64,000 nucleotides of DNA from Nevskia sp. (GCA_021732745.1 JAKFUK010000002.1:496001-560000), one strand, 5' to 3'; counted from the first letter of the stretch, positions 10,068-19,654 are shown. Numbers and translations are program-made. The notes: generated by a model from the sequence alone, not told the origin.

Positions 10068-11081
10068 ATGAACGCGACTTCCACTCCCAATCTCGACGAA
10101 CTGCTGGCCAGTGCGCAGACCGATATCGCCGCCGCAGCGGAACCGCGCGCGATCGAAGCGTTGCGCGTCGATCTTCTCGGCAGACGAGGCCGGGTCACCG
10201 ACCTGCTGAAAAGCTTGGGTGGCATGCCGCACGAGCAACGCAAGGCCTTCGGCGAGCAGGTCAACAAGGTGAAGGAGCAGCTGTCGGCTCAGCTCGAAGC
10301 GCGCGCCCGCGCAATCGCCGATGCCGAACTCGACCGCCGACTGGCCTCGGAAACCATCGACGTCACCCTGCCCGGCCGTGGCGAACCCGCCGGCGCGCTG
10401 CATCCGATGTCGCGCTCGATTCGCCGCATCGAGCAGATCTTCAACGCGATGGGCTTCGAATCGGTCCAGGGGCCGGAAATCGAGGACGACTGGCACAACT
10501 TCCAGGCGCTGAACATTCCGGAATCGCATCCGGCGCGAGCGATGCAGGACACCTTCTACGCCCTGAATGGCGCGCGCCTGCTGCGTACCCATACCAGCCC
10601 GGTACAGATTCGCACCATGCTGGAGCGCAAGCCGCCGATCCGCATCATCTGCCCGGGCCGCGTCTATCGCGTCGATTTCGATCGCACCCACAGCCCCATG
10701 TTCCATCAGGTCGAAGGCCTGTATGTGGCTGAAAACGTGGGACTTGCCGATCTGAAACACGACTTGCAGAAATTCCTGTCGCTGTTCTTCGAACGCGAAG
10801 TCGAAGCGCTGTTCCGGCCGTCCTACTTCCCGTTCGTCGAACCGGGTGCCGATGTCCACATCCGCTGGGGCGACCCCGAAAAGGGCACGCGCTGGCTCGA
10901 AGTGCTCGGCTGCGGCGTGATCCATCCCAACGTGCTGGCCGCCGTCGGCATCGACCCCGAGCGCTACACCGGCTATGCCTTCGGCATGGGCGTCGAGCGT
11001 CTGACCATGCTGCGTTACGGCGTCGATGACCTGCGCCTGTTCTTCAACAACGATCTGCGGTTTCTGGAGCAGTTCAAGTGA
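10068..11081 (+). CDS. pheS: Phenylalanine-tRNA ligase alpha subunit
   Basis: 337 residues. An N-terminal coiled-coil tRNA-binding arm (about 1-90) is followed by the class II catalytic core: motif 1 with the [14 protein letters not shown] region, motif 2 in [15 protein letters not shown], and motif 3 [17 protein letters not shown]. The [10 protein letters not shown] segment is typical of PheS. Forms the alpha2-beta2 enzyme with PheT. Its TGA overlaps the GTG start of pheT, so the two are translationally coupled. Confidence 0.98.
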   Translation: MNATSTPNLDELLASAQTDIAAAAEPRAIEALRVDLLGRRGRVTDLLKSLGGMPHEQRKAFGEQVNKVKEQLSAQLEARARAIADAELDRRLASETIDVTLPGRGEPAGALHPMSRSIRRIEQIFNAMGFESVQGPEIEDDWHNFQALNIPESHPARAMQDTFYALNGARLLRTHTSPVQIRTMLERKPPIRIICPGRVYRVDFDRTHSPMFHQVEGLYVAENVGLADLKHDLQKFLSLFFEREVEALFRPSYFPFVEPGADVHIRWGDPEKGTRWLEVLGCGVIHPNVLAAVGIDPERYTGYAFGMGVERLTMLRYGVDDLRLFFNNDLRFLEQFK

Positions 11082-13438
11082 AACTTTCAGAGAACTGGCT
11101 GCGCGAGTGGGTCAACCCGCCAGCTACCGCCACCGAACTCGCCCACAAGCTGAACATGGCGGGCCTCGAAGCAGAAGCCGAGCCGATGCTGGCTGTGCTG
11201 CCGCAAGGCATCGTCGTCGGCAAGATCGTCAGCGCCACGCCGCATCCGCAAGCCGATCGCCTGCGGGTCTGCGAAGTCGATGCCGGCACCGGCGAAATCC
11301 TGCAGATCGTCTGCGGCGCAGCCAATGCCCGCCCGGGCATCCTGATTCCCGCAGCCCTGCCGGGTGCCGTGCTGCCGAACGGCACGCAGATCGGCAAGGC
11401 CGCGCTGCGCGGTGTCGAATCGAGCGGCATGTTGTGCTCCGCATCGGAACTCGGCTTGGCCGAGAAATCCGAAGGCCTGCTCGAACTCGATCCCGGCGCC
11501 AAGCCCGGCACGCCGATCGAAAAGCATCTGGGCCTCGTCGACAACAGCATCGTGCTGGAACTGACGCCGAATCGCGGCGATGCCTTGAGCATTCTCGGTC
11601 TGGCCCGTGAAACAGCGGCGCTGTACGGCATCCAGATGACCGCGCCGCGCGTGAAGCCCGCAGTGGTCGAGCCGGAAACGCGGATCAGCGTCGTCGTCGA
11701 AGACATGGCGGGTTGCCCGCATTACGTCGGGCGGGTCGTCGAAGGCCTTAACGCGGCCGCACGCACGCCGGACTGGATGAGTGAACGCCTGCGTCGCTCA
11801 GGCTTTCGCACGATTCATCCGGTCGTCGACATCACCAACTACGTGCTGCTCGAACTCGGCCAGCCGATGCACGGCTTCGACGCCGCGCAGCTCAAAGGCG
11901 CGATCCGGGTGCGCCGCGCCAAAGCTGGCGAACAGCTCAAGCTGTTGAACGAGCAGACCATTTCGCTGGACCCACGCGACCTACTGATCACCGACGACTC
12001 CGGTCCGCTGGTGCTGGCCGGCGTCATGGGTGGCGAAGCCTCCGGCTGCTCGACTACCACGACCTCGATCTTCCTCGAAGCCGCCTGCTTCGAGCCGGTG
12101 TCGATCGCAACCTCCGGCCGCCGTCACAAGCTGCTGTCCGATTCGCGCTACCGCTTCGAGCGCGGCGTCGATCCCGCCCTGCAGCGCCAGGCGCTGGAAC
12201 GCGCCACGGCGCTGGTCCAGGAGATCTGCGGCGGCAAGGCCGGACCGATCGTCGAAGTCGGCACCGCACCTGCATACGTCGCCGAGATCGGCCTGCGCCA
12301 CTCGCAGGTCAACCGTCTGCTCGGCTGCGAGATTCCGGCGGCGCGCATCGCGCCGCTGCTGCAAAGCTTAGGCATGAGCGTCAACCCGACCGGCGCCAGC
12401 AGCTGGCAGGTCAAAGTGCCGCCGCATCGCTACGACCTGCGCATCGAAGCCGATCTGGTCGAAGAAATCGGCCGCCTGCACGGCTACGACAACATCGCGC
12501 CGCGCGCCTACGCCGCCGAACTGGCCCCGTTCTCGCCGAAGGAAACCACGCGCGCGCTGGATCGGGTCAAGGATGCCCTGGTCGCCCGCGGCTATCAGGA
12601 AGTGGTGACCTACAGCTTCGTCGATCCGAAGATTCAGGCGCAGCTCGACCCGGAAACCCCGGGGGTCGCGCTCGACAACCCGATCGCCGAAACCATGTCG
12701 GTGATGCGCACCACCATCTGGAGCGGCCTGATCCCGACCTGGCAGTACAACCGCCAGCGCCAGCAGAAACGCGCGCGGCTGTTCGAGGCCGGTGCGGTCT
12801 ACGCGCTCGAAGGCGAGGCCAATCGCGAGCAGGCCAAGCTCGCCGGCCTGATTGCCGGCCCTGCCCTGCCCGAGCAATGGGGGGCGGCAGCGCGTCCGGT
12901 CGATTTCTTCGATGCCAAGGCCGATCTCGAAGCGCTGTTCGGCACGTCGCTGCGTTACGAGGCCGGTCAGCACCCGGCGCTGCATCCGGGCCGCACGGCG
13001 CGCATCGTGCGCGATGGCGTGGCCGTCGGCTGGCTCGGCGCGCTGCATCCGAAGCTGGCTGATGCCCTCGACATCCCCGAAGCGCTCTACCTGTTCGAAC
13101 TCGACTGGGCTGCGGTTCGCGATATCGCGTTGCCAGTGCCGGTTGGGGTATCGGAATTTCCTTCGTCGCGTCGTGATCTGGCCTTCGTGGTCGATGAAGC
13201 GGTGGCCGCCGGTGCGATTGCTGAGGTCATTCGCGACGCCGCCGGTCCGCTGCTGAAGTCGCTTCAGACCTTTGATGTCTACCGAGGTACAGGCCTCCCG
13301 GCGGGACGCAAAAGCATCGCCTTCGGCTTGATTTTTCAGGATTATTCACGCACGCTGAATGTGGAAGAAGTCGACGCCGCCGCGCACTCCGTTGCCGCCA
13401 GCGTTCATGCCCGACTGGGTGGTTTGGTAAGAGACTGA
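11078..13438 (+). CDS. pheT: Phenylalanine-tRNA ligase beta subunit
   Basis: 786 residues from a GTG overlapping the pheS stop. Domain order is standard: an EMAP/Trbp111-like tRNA-binding domain ([19 protein letters not shown], about 48-70), the B3/B4 editing domain, the B5 domain, a core fold, and a C-terminal FDX-ACB anticodon-binding domain ([14 protein letters not shown] near 690 onward). Charges tRNA-Phe together with PheS and clears mischarged Tyr. Confidence 0.98.
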   Translation: MKLSENWLREWVNPPATATELAHKLNMAGLEAEAEPMLAVLPQGIVVGKIVSATPHPQADRLRVCEVDAGTGEILQIVCGAANARPGILIPAALPGAVLPNGTQIGKAALRGVESSGMLCSASELGLAEKSEGLLELDPGAKPGTPIEKHLGLVDNSIVLELTPNRGDALSILGLARETAALYGIQMTAPRVKPAVVEPETRISVVVEDMAGCPHYVGRVVEGLNAAARTPDWMSERLRRSGFRTIHPVVDITNYVLLELGQPMHGFDAAQLKGAIRVRRAKAGEQLKLLNEQTISLDPRDLLITDDSGPLVLAGVMGGEASGCSTTTTSIFLEAACFEPVSIATSGRRHKLLSDSRYRFERGVDPALQRQALERATALVQEICGGKAGPIVEVGTAPAYVAEIGLRHSQVNRLLGCEIPAARIAPLLQSLGMSVNPTGASSWQVKVPPHRYDLRIEADLVEEIGRLHGYDNIAPRAYAAELAPFSPKETTRALDRVKDALVARGYQEVVTYSFVDPKIQAQLDPETPGVALDNPIAETMSVMRTTIWSGLIPTWQYNRQRQQKRARLFEAGAVYALEGEANREQAKLAGLIAGPALPEQWGAAARPVDFFDAKADLEALFGTSLRYEAGQHPALHPGRTARIVRDGVAVGWLGALHPKLADALDIPEALYLFELDWAAVRDIALPVPVGVSEFPSSRRDLAFVVDEAVAAGAIAEVIRDAAGPLLKSLQTFDVYRGTGLPAGRKSIAFGLIFQDYSRTLNVEEVDAAAHSVAASVHARLGGLVRD

Positions 13439-13443
13439 CAATC

Positions 13444-13740
13444 GTGGCGTTGACCAAAGCCGAGCTGGCCGAAGCCCTGTTCGAGGAACTGGGCCTGAAC
13501 AAGCGGGAAGCCAAGGAGTTCGTCGATTACTTCTTTGAAGAAGTGCGCGAGCGACTGGAGAATGGCGAGGAAGTGAAACTGTCCGGCTTCGGCAATTTCG
13601 AGCTGCGCGACAAGAGCCAGCGCCCCGGCCGCAATCCCAAGACCGGCGAAGAGATTCCGATCTCCGCGCGCCGCGTGGTGACGTTCCGTCCGGGCCAGAA
13701 ACTGCGCCTCAGGGTCAGCGTCGATGAAGACGACGCATAA
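13444..13740 (+). CDS. ihfA: Integration host factor alpha subunit
   Basis: 98 residues from a GTG five bases after pheT. The dimerisation helices come first ([20 protein letters not shown]). The DNA-binding beta-arm follows with the intercalating Pro in [14 protein letters not shown], and then FRPGQKLR. Position right after pheT identifies the alpha subunit. Bends DNA in a heterodimer with IHF-beta, which is not in this window. Confidence 0.96.
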   Translation: MALTKAELAEALFEELGLNKREAKEFVDYFFEEVRERLENGEEVKLSGFGNFELRDKSQRPGRNPKTGEEIPISARRVVTFRPGQKLRLRVSVDEDDA

Positions 13741-14119
13741 GCTCGCGCCGCTGCCGGAGATTCCCGGCAAGCGCTACTTCGCGATCGGTGAAGTCAGTGA
13801 ACTGTGCGGCGTCAAGGCGCATGTGCTGCGCTACTGGGAGCAGGAATTCCCGCAGCTGAAGCCGGTCAAGCGGCGAGGCAACCGTCGCTATTACCAGCAG
13901 GCCGATGTCGAGATGGTGCGGCGCATCCGCAGCCTGCTGTACGAACAGGGCTACACCATCGGCGCCGCCCGGCTGCGCCTGAAGGACGCGCCGCGCGGCG
14001 ATGCGGCTGCGCAGACTTCCGAAACGGCAGTGCTGGCGGCGGTTGCCGTGGGGCGTGGGCAGCAATTGCGGGATATCCGGCAGGAATTGCAATCGCTGCT
14101 CGATCGCTGGCCGTATTGA
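13724..14119 (+). CDS. MerR-family transcriptional regulator
   Basis: 131 residues; the start overlaps the end of ihfA by 17 bases. Winged HTH of MerR type at about 17-85 ([33 protein letters not shown]). The C-terminal part is short and has no metal-binding cysteine cluster. This is the small MerR protein that follows ihfA in many gammaproteobacteria; its target is unknown to me. Probably transcribed with pheST-ihfA. Confidence 0.93.
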   Translation: MKTTHKLAPLPEIPGKRYFAIGEVSELCGVKAHVLRYWEQEFPQLKPVKRRGNRRYYQQADVEMVRRIRSLLYEQGYTIGAARLRLKDAPRGDAAAQTSETAVLAAVAVGRGQQLRDIRQELQSLLDRWPY

Positions 14120-14159
14120 GTCGCAAGACAGTCCGGCGGCAGGCTACAATCAACGAATT

Positions 14160-14236
14160 CGGGGCGTAGCGCAGTCTGGTAGCGCACTTGCCTGGGGGGC
14201 AAGTGGTCGCAGGTTCAAATCCTGTCGCCCCGACCA
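14160..14236 (+). tRNA. tRNA-Pro (anticodon GGG)
   Basis: 77-base cloverleaf with acceptor arms CGGGGCG / CGCCCCG, anticodon stem CTTGC/GCAAG with loop CTGGGGG (anticodon GGG), T-loop TTCAAAT and encoded CCA. A TACAAT -10-like box lies at 14145-14150. Follows the merR gene, as is usual in gammaproteobacteria. Confidence 0.96.
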
Positions 14237-14265
14237 CTAAAAATTCAAGAACTTGCGTTGTTTCG

Positions 14266-14296
14266 AAAGCCACCTGCACGGGTGGCTTTTTGTTTT
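14266..14296 (+). terminator. Rho-independent terminator after tRNA-Pro
   Basis: Stem AAAGCCACC / GGTGGCTTT with a 6-base loop, then TTGTTTTT. Confidence 0.9.
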
Positions 14297-14346
14297 TGCC
14301 CCGCGTTGGAACTGTCATTCCATAGCCGGCCGCTGCCTGTTCGCCG

Positions 14347-15051
14347 TCACGGCAGGATGATGCGGCTCAAGCCCTGATTCGCTCCATCCGTGTTGTTCGG
14401 TGCGGTTGCCGGGTCGATATGGCGTTCGAGTGCTGCGAACACTTCCACATCTCGCCAGTGATCGAACGCGCCACGCTCCAGGCAGAGGCATCCGTCTTCG
14501 AGCGTGATGGTCGCGCGCCGCAGATACAGCGTTTGTCCCTTCTTCCCGCGCGCCATGCAATCAGCGGCGTGCCAGTGATTTTCCGGAAACGCCTGATCCA
14601 GCCCCACGAACGTGCCATCACCGAAGCTGCTTTCGTAGTGGTCTTCGCTGAGGATCAGATGCACGTCGATCGAATGGACGGCTCGGCGCAGCGTGCGCTG
14701 TTCGATGAAGGCGGAAAGTTCGGGATAGTCCGTGGACAGTACCGCCCTGGCCGGCCGGAAATTGTCGGCCCAGCGGACAGGTTCATACGAAGGAACCGGC
14801 GGCACTTCTGGCAGTGCTTCTATTTCATCCGCACCGAGGACCATTACCCGATGCGTGTTGTAGATGCGCTGGTGCGCCGCATCCCAGGGCCGGGTGTTGG
14901 GAATCAGGAATTGCCAGCTTGATCGGCTTTGCCAGCGGCCGTGCTCGTCCGGGGGGCTCACCGAAATCCGGAACAGACCGTCGTCTGCCATGTCGCCGAT
15001 CGCGGCGTAGATGGAAGTATCGCTGTCGTCGAGAAAGAAGTTGGCTTTCAT
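14347..15051 (-). CDS. Conserved hypothetical protein in a phosphoesterase operon
   Basis: 234 residues, not recognised. Starts MKANFFLDDSDTSIYAAIGD and is rich in Asp, Trp and Arg; no signal peptide, membrane helix or known catalytic motif is visible, so it is probably a soluble cytoplasmic protein. Its start overlaps the stop of the upstream phosphoesterase gene by 4 bases (ATGA), so the two are co-translated and probably act together. Codon use looks like the neighbours. Confidence 0.65.
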   Translation of the reverse strand: MKANFFLDDSDTSIYAAIGDMADDGLFRISVSPPDEHGRWQSRSSWQFLIPNTRPWDAAHQRIYNTHRVMVLGADEIEALPEVPPVPSYEPVRWADNFRPARAVLSTDYPELSAFIEQRTLRRAVHSIDVHLILSEDHYESSFGDGTFVGLDQAFPENHWHAADCMARGKKGQTLYLRRATITLEDGCLCLERGAFDHWRDVEVFAALERHIDPATAPNNTDGANQGLSRIILP

Positions 15052-16172
15052 GGTGCATCCCTCCGTTCGGCCTCGTGGTTTCCCGTCCGCTTCGGAAATC
15101 CGCTTCCTTGCAGGCTCGAAGCCCGTCGCCCGTCATCCATGACCAGTTCCCGCTCCGGCCAGCGCATGGCGGACAACCGACCCTCGAATTTTTCAGTCCG
15201 GCCTTTCATTCGTTCGACGAAGCGCACGCCGACGCAGTGATCGACGCAGAAAGCGTTGCCGCGCAGTCCTAGCCAGGCGTCGTCGGGGTGTTCGGCAAAC
15301 AGGTCCGGCGCTCCCTTGTGCTCCGGCGGCGTCATGCCTGTCGGCGTGCGCCAGTAGTGGCCGAAGATGACGGCAACCTCGTCGTCATATCGGTTCCACC
15401 AGCGGTCACGATCAAGCAATCGCCATTTGCCGGTCGAGTAGAACGGTAAATTGCCCGGCACTTCCCGCCCGGAAGTCAGTACGCGAACCGGATGGCCGTT
15501 TTGCTGCGTGGCTTCGCTCGCCGCCAAATGCGGGAGCGAGCTGACGCGGGCCTGCGGATCGGCTTTGACCTTGTCGTACCGCATTCTTTCGGCTTCGATC
15601 CGCGCATGATCGGGCGACGCAGCGGCCTGCTGCCGCAATGCTTGCTCGGCGGCCTCGTGGAACGCGACGACATCGGTGTCCACTGAAGCGCGCGCAGCCC
15701 GCAGGGCATCGGCTTCCGGGCAGGCGTGCACCACACGCAGGTCATCGCGTTCCAGCACCAGCGGAAGGCTGCGCAGAAACGAAAGGATGCCGGCGCGATC
15801 GTCGACGGTCGCCGCGCGGCAGTTGGCGAACTTGCCGCTTTCGCGATCTTCCCGATGCGCGTCTAGTCCAAAGAACCAGCCGTTGCCTTCACGATGCCTG
15901 TCCAGCAGCAGGTTCAATTCGTGATTGCCGAGCACGCATTGGGCGCGACCGGCGTCGACCCAGGCCTTGACCCGCGCGATCACGCCGATGCTGTCAGGTC
16001 CGCGATCACAAAGATCGCCAACGAAGATCAGGTGCCGATCATCCGGATGCGTTCCGTCAGCGTCGTAACCGAGTTCGCGAATCAAGGCTTCAAGTGCTTG
16101 CAGCTCGCCGTGAATGTCACCGATCACGTCGAGCTTGCCCGCCGCCAAAGTCCTCACCATTGCCTTGTCCAT
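15048..16172 (-). CDS. Metallophosphoesterase (PPP-type Ser/Thr phosphatase or Ap4A hydrolase-like)
   Basis: 374 residues. The two-metal site is complete in the first third: GDIHG (near 18), GDLCDRGPDS (near 52) and GNHE (near 82). These are the PPP-family signatures shared with PrpA/PrpE and ApaH. The remainder includes GHYWRTPT, which supplies a later metal-binding His. Substrate could be a phosphoprotein or a dinucleoside polyphosphate; sequence alone does not decide. First gene of a two-gene operon. Confidence 0.85.
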   Translation of the reverse strand: MDKAMVRTLAAGKLDVIGDIHGELQALEALIRELGYDADGTHPDDRHLIFVGDLCDRGPDSIGVIARVKAWVDAGRAQCVLGNHELNLLLDRHREGNGWFFGLDAHREDRESGKFANCRAATVDDRAGILSFLRSLPLVLERDDLRVVHACPEADALRAARASVDTDVVAFHEAAEQALRQQAAASPDHARIEAERMRYDKVKADPQARVSSLPHLAASEATQQNGHPVRVLTSGREVPGNLPFYSTGKWRLLDRDRWWNRYDDEVAVIFGHYWRTPTGMTPPEHKGAPDLFAEHPDDAWLGLRGNAFCVDHCVGVRFVERMKGRTEKFEGRLSAMRWPERELVMDDGRRASSLQGSGFPKRTGNHEAERRDAP

Positions 16173-16264
16173 TCAGCCCTCCTGCGACCATCGCCGCCCA
16201 GCCCGTTCACCCGCCGGCCCGATTTCATCGAGACCCCATTTCCGCCATTGATTGGATTTGCCGC

Positions 16265-16411
16265 TCATCGGGGTTGGCCCCCGGATTCGTCCCGCAGGAC
16301 GGCGTCATTGCGACGCAATTTAATTTTAACGCCACCACACGGAAGGCGACAGCGGTTGAAAACATACTCAATCGCCGCACGCCGATTGCCGTCGATGAAG
16401 GTCGTCGCGAA
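16265..16411 (-). pseudogene. Possible remnant of a Fic/Doc-like toxin gene
   Basis: An open minus-strand stretch of 48 codons without a proper start begins FATTFIDGNRRAAIEYV, which recalls the Fic/Doc core H-x-F-x-D-G-N-(K/R)-R. The His is replaced by Thr and the rest of the domain is missing. Directly downstream of the PIN toxin gene. The 250-base gap 16173-16422 holds nothing else I recognise. Weak evidence; it could be chance. Confidence 0.22.
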
Positions 16412-16422
16412 CCTCGTACCAG

Positions 16423-16821
16423 TCAGTCCAGCGCTTCACGCGCCGTGATCGTCCGCTCGTCGTAAGGCGGCGTGAGAGCCAGACGCAAGCGATCGTCACC
16501 CGTCACCAGCACCGCACGCGGCTCGCAATCCAGCAACGCCAGTAGATGCGCGTCGTTCGGATCGGGTGATGCCGGGTGCGTGCCGTTGGCGGCGATCTCG
16601 GCCAGCACCGCGTCGACCTCGTCGACGTTGAGGCCGTGCATCCGCATGAGCTTCGGGCGCAGCAGCACGGCGCGGTATTCGGCGAGCAAAGCAGTCGACA
16701 ACAGAAAGCGCAGATTGCCGTTCAGCATGCCGCGAACGATCAGCAGCGGCGGCGAGTCGGCGGACTTGGTCAGCAGTGCCGACACGAGGATGTTCGTGTC
16801 GACCCCATACCGATGCTTCAC
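16423..16821 (-). CDS. PIN-domain toxin (VapC-like, COG1569-type)
   Basis: 132 residues starting at a GTG whose bases overlap the antitoxin stop as GTGA. PIN acidic residues: D8 in YGVDTNILVSALL, a Glu in the STALLAEYRAVLL helix, D90/D93 in PDPNDAHLLALL and the late Asp in LVTGDDRLR. This is the PIN_3 type often called a toxin of a type II system. It should cleave RNA if active. Its partner gene upstream is broken. Confidence 0.85.
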   Translation of the reverse strand: MKHRYGVDTNILVSALLTKSADSPPLLIVRGMLNGNLRFLLSTALLAEYRAVLLRPKLMRMHGLNVDEVDAVLAEIAANGTHPASPDPNDAHLLALLDCEPRAVLVTGDDRLRLALTPPYDERTITAREALD

Positions 16822-17067
16822 CGGCGCGCGCGGTGCGCGGCGACCTCGCGGATGGCGAGTTGCATGGCGGCTTCGTCGTCGAGCGCAGCGGCGCAGCCGC
16901 GCGCCTTGTCGAGCAAGTCCATGGCGTTCGCCTTGGACTTCACGCCGTATAGCTCAAGACTCTGATCGACGATCTCCGCCATCGGACTTGCCCTGCCGGG
17001 CAGCGGTTTCCTTCAGCGCCGCGTAGCGCGCTGCCGGGAGGGCGACGGTGAAACGGGCGGTATCCAT
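16818..17067 (-). pseudogene. Ribbon-helix-helix antitoxin gene, frameshifted
   Basis: The frame from the ATG at 17067 reads MDTARFTVALPAARYAALKE, a normal RHH strand and first helix, then shifts near 16983 and stops early. The other frame resumes at once with MAEIVDQSLELYGVKSKANA and reaches a TGA that overlaps the toxin start. Removing one G at about 16983 restores a continuous ~82-residue antitoxin. Alternatively the internal ATG at 16982 gives a 54-residue protein lacking the DNA-binding strand. Could be decay or a sequence error. Confidence 0.7.
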
Positions 17068-17163
17068 GCGGTGAATATATGCGGATGCACCATTGCACGA
17101 AAGGCATTGGCGTTCATCGCAAACCGCAGCATCAGGCTGTTTTCGACGTCCGGACCTGCCTAG

Positions 17164-17448
17164 CTAGCCCGCCTTCGGCAGCAGTTCCGGACCGAGGTAG
17201 TAAGCGGCCAGCATCAAGGTGGTGACCAGCATCAGCCAGCCTTCGATGATCCGCCGCCACAGCGGCGGCGCATGGCGCAGTTCCATGAAATCGAGCACCA
17301 CCAGGCGGCCCTTGATCCAGGTGATGGCGAATGTGACAGCGCCTGCGGCGAGGCCCAGACCGCCGTCGACACCGACCCAGAAGGTGGTCGCGGTGGCGAT
17401 GATCAGGATCAGCCAGGTGCGATGCGGATTGAGCAGGAAGGCGGGCAT
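17164..17448 (-). CDS. Cytochrome c oxidase subunit IV family / NorF-like membrane protein
   Basis: 94 residues, three predicted helices (WLILIIATATTFWVG, GLAAGAVTFAITWIKG, GWLMLVTTLMLAAYYL). The central VVLDFMELRHAPPLWRR motif is the hallmark of prokaryotic COX4/NorF proteins. Starts 8 bases after the NorE-like gene. Probably an accessory subunit of a haem-copper oxidase or NO reductase whose catalytic genes are not in this window. Confidence 0.8.
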   Translation of the reverse strand: MPAFLLNPHRTWLILIIATATTFWVGVDGGLGLAAGAVTFAITWIKGRLVVLDFMELRHAPPLWRRIIEGWLMLVTTLMLAAYYLGPELLPKAG

Positions 17449-17456
17449 CGCGAGCC

Positions 17457-18056
17457 TCAGCGCAGCAGGTACAGCAGCGGAAACAGGAAGATCCACAGCA
17501 GGTCGACCAGATGCCAGAAGGTGGCCCCCGATTCGATGCCGCGCATGTTGCCGGCGTGACAAGCACCTTTGCGGGCATTGCTCCAGATCACCGTCAGCAC
17601 CACGGTGCCGCCGATCACGTGACCGAGATGGATCATGGTCAGCGCGAAGTAGAAATTGAAGAAAGTGTCGGTATTCAAGGAGATGCCGGCCGCGAACTTG
17701 GCCGAATACTCGAAGTACTTGACCACCATGAAGCTCAGGCCGAGCAGGATTGCCAGCGCCAGGTAGCGCGGCACCTGCTGGCTGTGGTTGGCCCGCGCCG
17801 CGCGAACGGCGCTGACCACCGCCCAGGAACTGGTCAGCAGGAACAGGGTGTTGATGACGCCCAGCGTGCGATCCAGCGTCAGTTGCGAAGCGTTGAAGAC
17901 CTCGGTCTCCATCGCCCGGTAGCCGACGTAGGCGACGAAGAACATGCCGAAGGTCAGCAGCTCGGCGAGGATCAGGAACCACAGGTCCGGGTCGCCGGGC
18001 AGGCGCGGTTCGGCCTTGGCGGTCGCCGGGATCGGGGCAGTCAGCTCGACGGGCAT
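17457..18056 (-). CDS. Cytochrome c oxidase subunit III family / NorE-like protein
   Basis: 199 residues from the ATG at 18056. Five hydrophobic helices. Family marks: DLWFLILAELLTFGMFFVAY, SSWAVVSAVRA, FALTMIHLGHVIGG and the final WHLVDLLWIFLFPLLYLL. The His-containing FALTMIHLGHV and FWHLVDLLW motifs are shared with CoxC and NorE. Short compared with CoxC (about 260-290 residues), as in NorE. Forms an operon with the NorF-like gene; no large catalytic subunit is nearby, so its partner is unknown. Confidence 0.85.
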   Translation of the reverse strand: MPVELTAPIPATAKAEPRLPGDPDLWFLILAELLTFGMFFVAYVGYRAMETEVFNASQLTLDRTLGVINTLFLLTSSWAVVSAVRAARANHSQQVPRYLALAILLGLSFMVVKYFEYSAKFAAGISLNTDTFFNFYFALTMIHLGHVIGGTVVLTVIWSNARKGACHAGNMRGIESGATFWHLVDLLWIFLFPLLYLLR

Positions 18057-18083
18057 GGTCGAAGGTCCGTTTCGATGGCGAAA

Positions 18084-18110
18084 CTCCCTCCCCCTTCGCG
18101 GGGGAAGGAG
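18084..18110. repeat. Intercistronic CCCTCTCCC-type hairpin
   Basis: CTCCCTCCCCC and GGGGGAAGGAG flank a TTCGC-type loop between the 7-TM-like gene and the NorE-like gene. Belongs with the C-rich palindromes near and inside uvrA. No T-run follows, so it is more likely a processing or stability element than a terminator. Confidence 0.5.
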
Positions 18111-18122
18111 CAAATGCCGGGA

Positions 18123-18863
18123 TCAGGCCGCAGCGAGGCGGCTGGAACCGACCGGCTCGGCAACATTCATCCGGCGGCGGATTTCCTTGATCATGAAAAC
18201 GCTGGCGGTCGAGTACCAGCAGAGCCAGCAGAAGTACGGGAAGTAGAAGCTCAAGATCCCGCTCCAGGCGAACGGACCATCCTTCATCACGCCGGTGAGG
18301 CTGGCCGGGAAGAAGCTGATGCCGCACCAGATGGTCAGGTAGCAGACCCAGCGCGGGAACAGCGGCACTTTACTTTTATCGGCAAGACCGACCAGCGCGG
18401 CGGCGACCATCTGCAGGGTGGTGCAGGCGTACTGGAGATCGATGCACAGCCAGCCGGTGTCGGTCATCAGCTGGAACGTCTCGGGGCTGGCTTCCGGACG
18501 GAAGGCGGCGACCGCCCAGAACATGGCGCTGAACGACACCACCATGACGGTGAGCGCGCCACCGATCAGTTGGAGGTACGACAGGATCGGCATGTTCTTG
18601 CCTTCGATGCGCGACATCTGGCCGGCGAGCACGCAGGTCCACGGCATGTACAGGCAGACGGTGATCATCGAGATGATGAAGCCGAGGCGGATCTCGCCGA
18701 GGCTGCCGAGATAACGCTCCTTCAGTGCGATGGCGGTCAGCGATGGCGAGGGATTCGGGAAGTTGTGGCCGAAGCCGAGCCAGAAAATGATGAAGGTGAC
18801 GACGAACGCCGGCCCGCACCAGGCGCTGATCAGCTGATACCGCAGACTCGTTTTCTCATCCAT
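18123..18863 (-). CDS. Seven-helix membrane protein of unknown function
   Basis: 246 residues with about seven hydrophobic segments; it begins MDEKTSLRYQLISAWCGP and ends in a short basic tail (KEIRRRMNVAEP). Several conserved-looking aromatic/Cys stretches (WCGISFFPASL, FYFPYFCWLCWYS). No haem ligand pattern or transporter signature that I recognise. Just upstream of the NorE/NorF-like genes on the same strand and downstream of a MarR regulator, so it may belong to the same MarR-controlled unit. Confidence 0.75.
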   Translation of the reverse strand: MDEKTSLRYQLISAWCGPAFVVTFIIFWLGFGHNFPNPSPSLTAIALKERYLGSLGEIRLGFIISMITVCLYMPWTCVLAGQMSRIEGKNMPILSYLQLIGGALTVMVVSFSAMFWAVAAFRPEASPETFQLMTDTGWLCIDLQYACTTLQMVAAALVGLADKSKVPLFPRWVCYLTIWCGISFFPASLTGVMKDGPFAWSGILSFYFPYFCWLCWYSTASVFMIKEIRRRMNVAEPVGSSRLAAA

Positions 18864-18923
18864 CTCGTTCTCCCCTCGTTGTTGTGACGATTGCAGTCGA
18901 CGGACCCAAATGGGTTCTGCGTT

Positions 18924-19451
18924 TCAGGCGGCCGCACTCATGGCCCGCGCGCTGTTGTCCAGCGACACGATCAGCTTGCGCAGCAGCTTGTCGAGCAGCG
19001 CGAATTCCTCGGCGCTCAGGCCTGAAAAAGCCCGTTCCAGCGGCTCGATCATCTTCGGCACGATGTCGCGTACCCGCTGCCGGCCGGCTGCCGTGATGGC
19101 GATCTCGTGACGGCGCGCATCGCGGGCGTGGACGGTCCGGGTGACCAGCGCGTCCTGCACCAACTCCTCGATGATCCGCGTGGTGTTGGCGCGGCTGGTG
19201 CCGATCATTTCGCTGAGTTCGCTCGGTGCCGCTGAGCCCTTTTCGCTGGCGACCAACAGGCACAGCGCGTGGAAGGCGTGTTCGCTGGTGCCGAGCGCAC
19301 GGAACACCGGCTCGAAGAAATTGCCAAGCCCGAAGGCGCTGATGCGAATCAGGCGGACCAGCACCGTCGGCGCCATCGGCATGTCCGGCAGCGCCCGCGC
19401 CATGCGCGGCGTGCTCGATTCGACAGCGGACAGACGTTCGATACCCTTCAT
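18924..19451 (-). CDS. MarR-family transcriptional regulator
   Basis: 175 residues with a MarR winged helix at about 60-150: LSEMIGTSRANTTRIIEELV is the recognition part and DARRHEIAITAAGRQ the wing. The long C-terminal helices (MIEPLERAFSGLSAEEFALLDKLL) form the dimer interface. Precedes the membrane-protein and NorE/F-like genes on the same strand. It may also act on the acyl-CoA dehydrogenase region behind it. A short palindrome lies just before its start. Confidence 0.9.
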   Translation of the reverse strand: MKGIERLSAVESSTPRMARALPDMPMAPTVLVRLIRISAFGLGNFFEPVFRALGTSEHAFHALCLLVASEKGSAAPSELSEMIGTSRANTTRIIEELVQDALVTRTVHARDARRHEIAITAAGRQRVRDIVPKMIEPLERAFSGLSAEEFALLDKLLRKLIVSLDNSARAMSAAA

Positions 19452-19463
19452 GTCGTCAAATGA

Positions 19464-19481
19464 TAGTTTAGCGGTGAACTA
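19464..19481. promoter_or_regulatory. Candidate MarR operator
   Basis: TAGTT-N8-AACTA inverted repeat in an AT-rich patch 12 bases before the marR start, followed by the -10-like ACTATATAGTTAT. AT-rich dyads of this size at the marR start are typical for autoregulation; binding is inferred. Confidence 0.4.
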
Positions 19482-19576
19482 TATAGTTATCGTTCATGCA
19501 GGGGATTGCAAGCGGTTTCGGCAGAGGAATGGGAAGCCCTCGGAAGAGGGTTGATGCAGAACAGCGAAGCCTTGCT

Positions 19577-19654
19577 TTTGTAGGTCGTCATTCATGGCAA
19601 CGGCGCGGCGACTTGTCAGCGGAGGCACCGTCGGGATGAATCCCGACCTACAAA
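19577..19654. repeat. GTAGGTCGGG-type inverted repeat
   Basis: Arms TTTGTAGGTCGTCATTCAT and (reverse complement) TTTGTAGGTCGGGATTCAT face each other about 35 bases apart. The same core recurs at 56278 and at the ends of the 56315-57192 block. The 249-base gap 19452-19700 holds only this and the operator. Confidence 0.65.

Noticed and set aside
17449..18327. Long minus-strand frame read through into the NorF-like gene
   Set aside because: The upstream part is out of frame with the NorE-like and membrane-protein genes and is rich in Arg/Gly; only the last 94 codons from the ATG at 17448 look like a protein.
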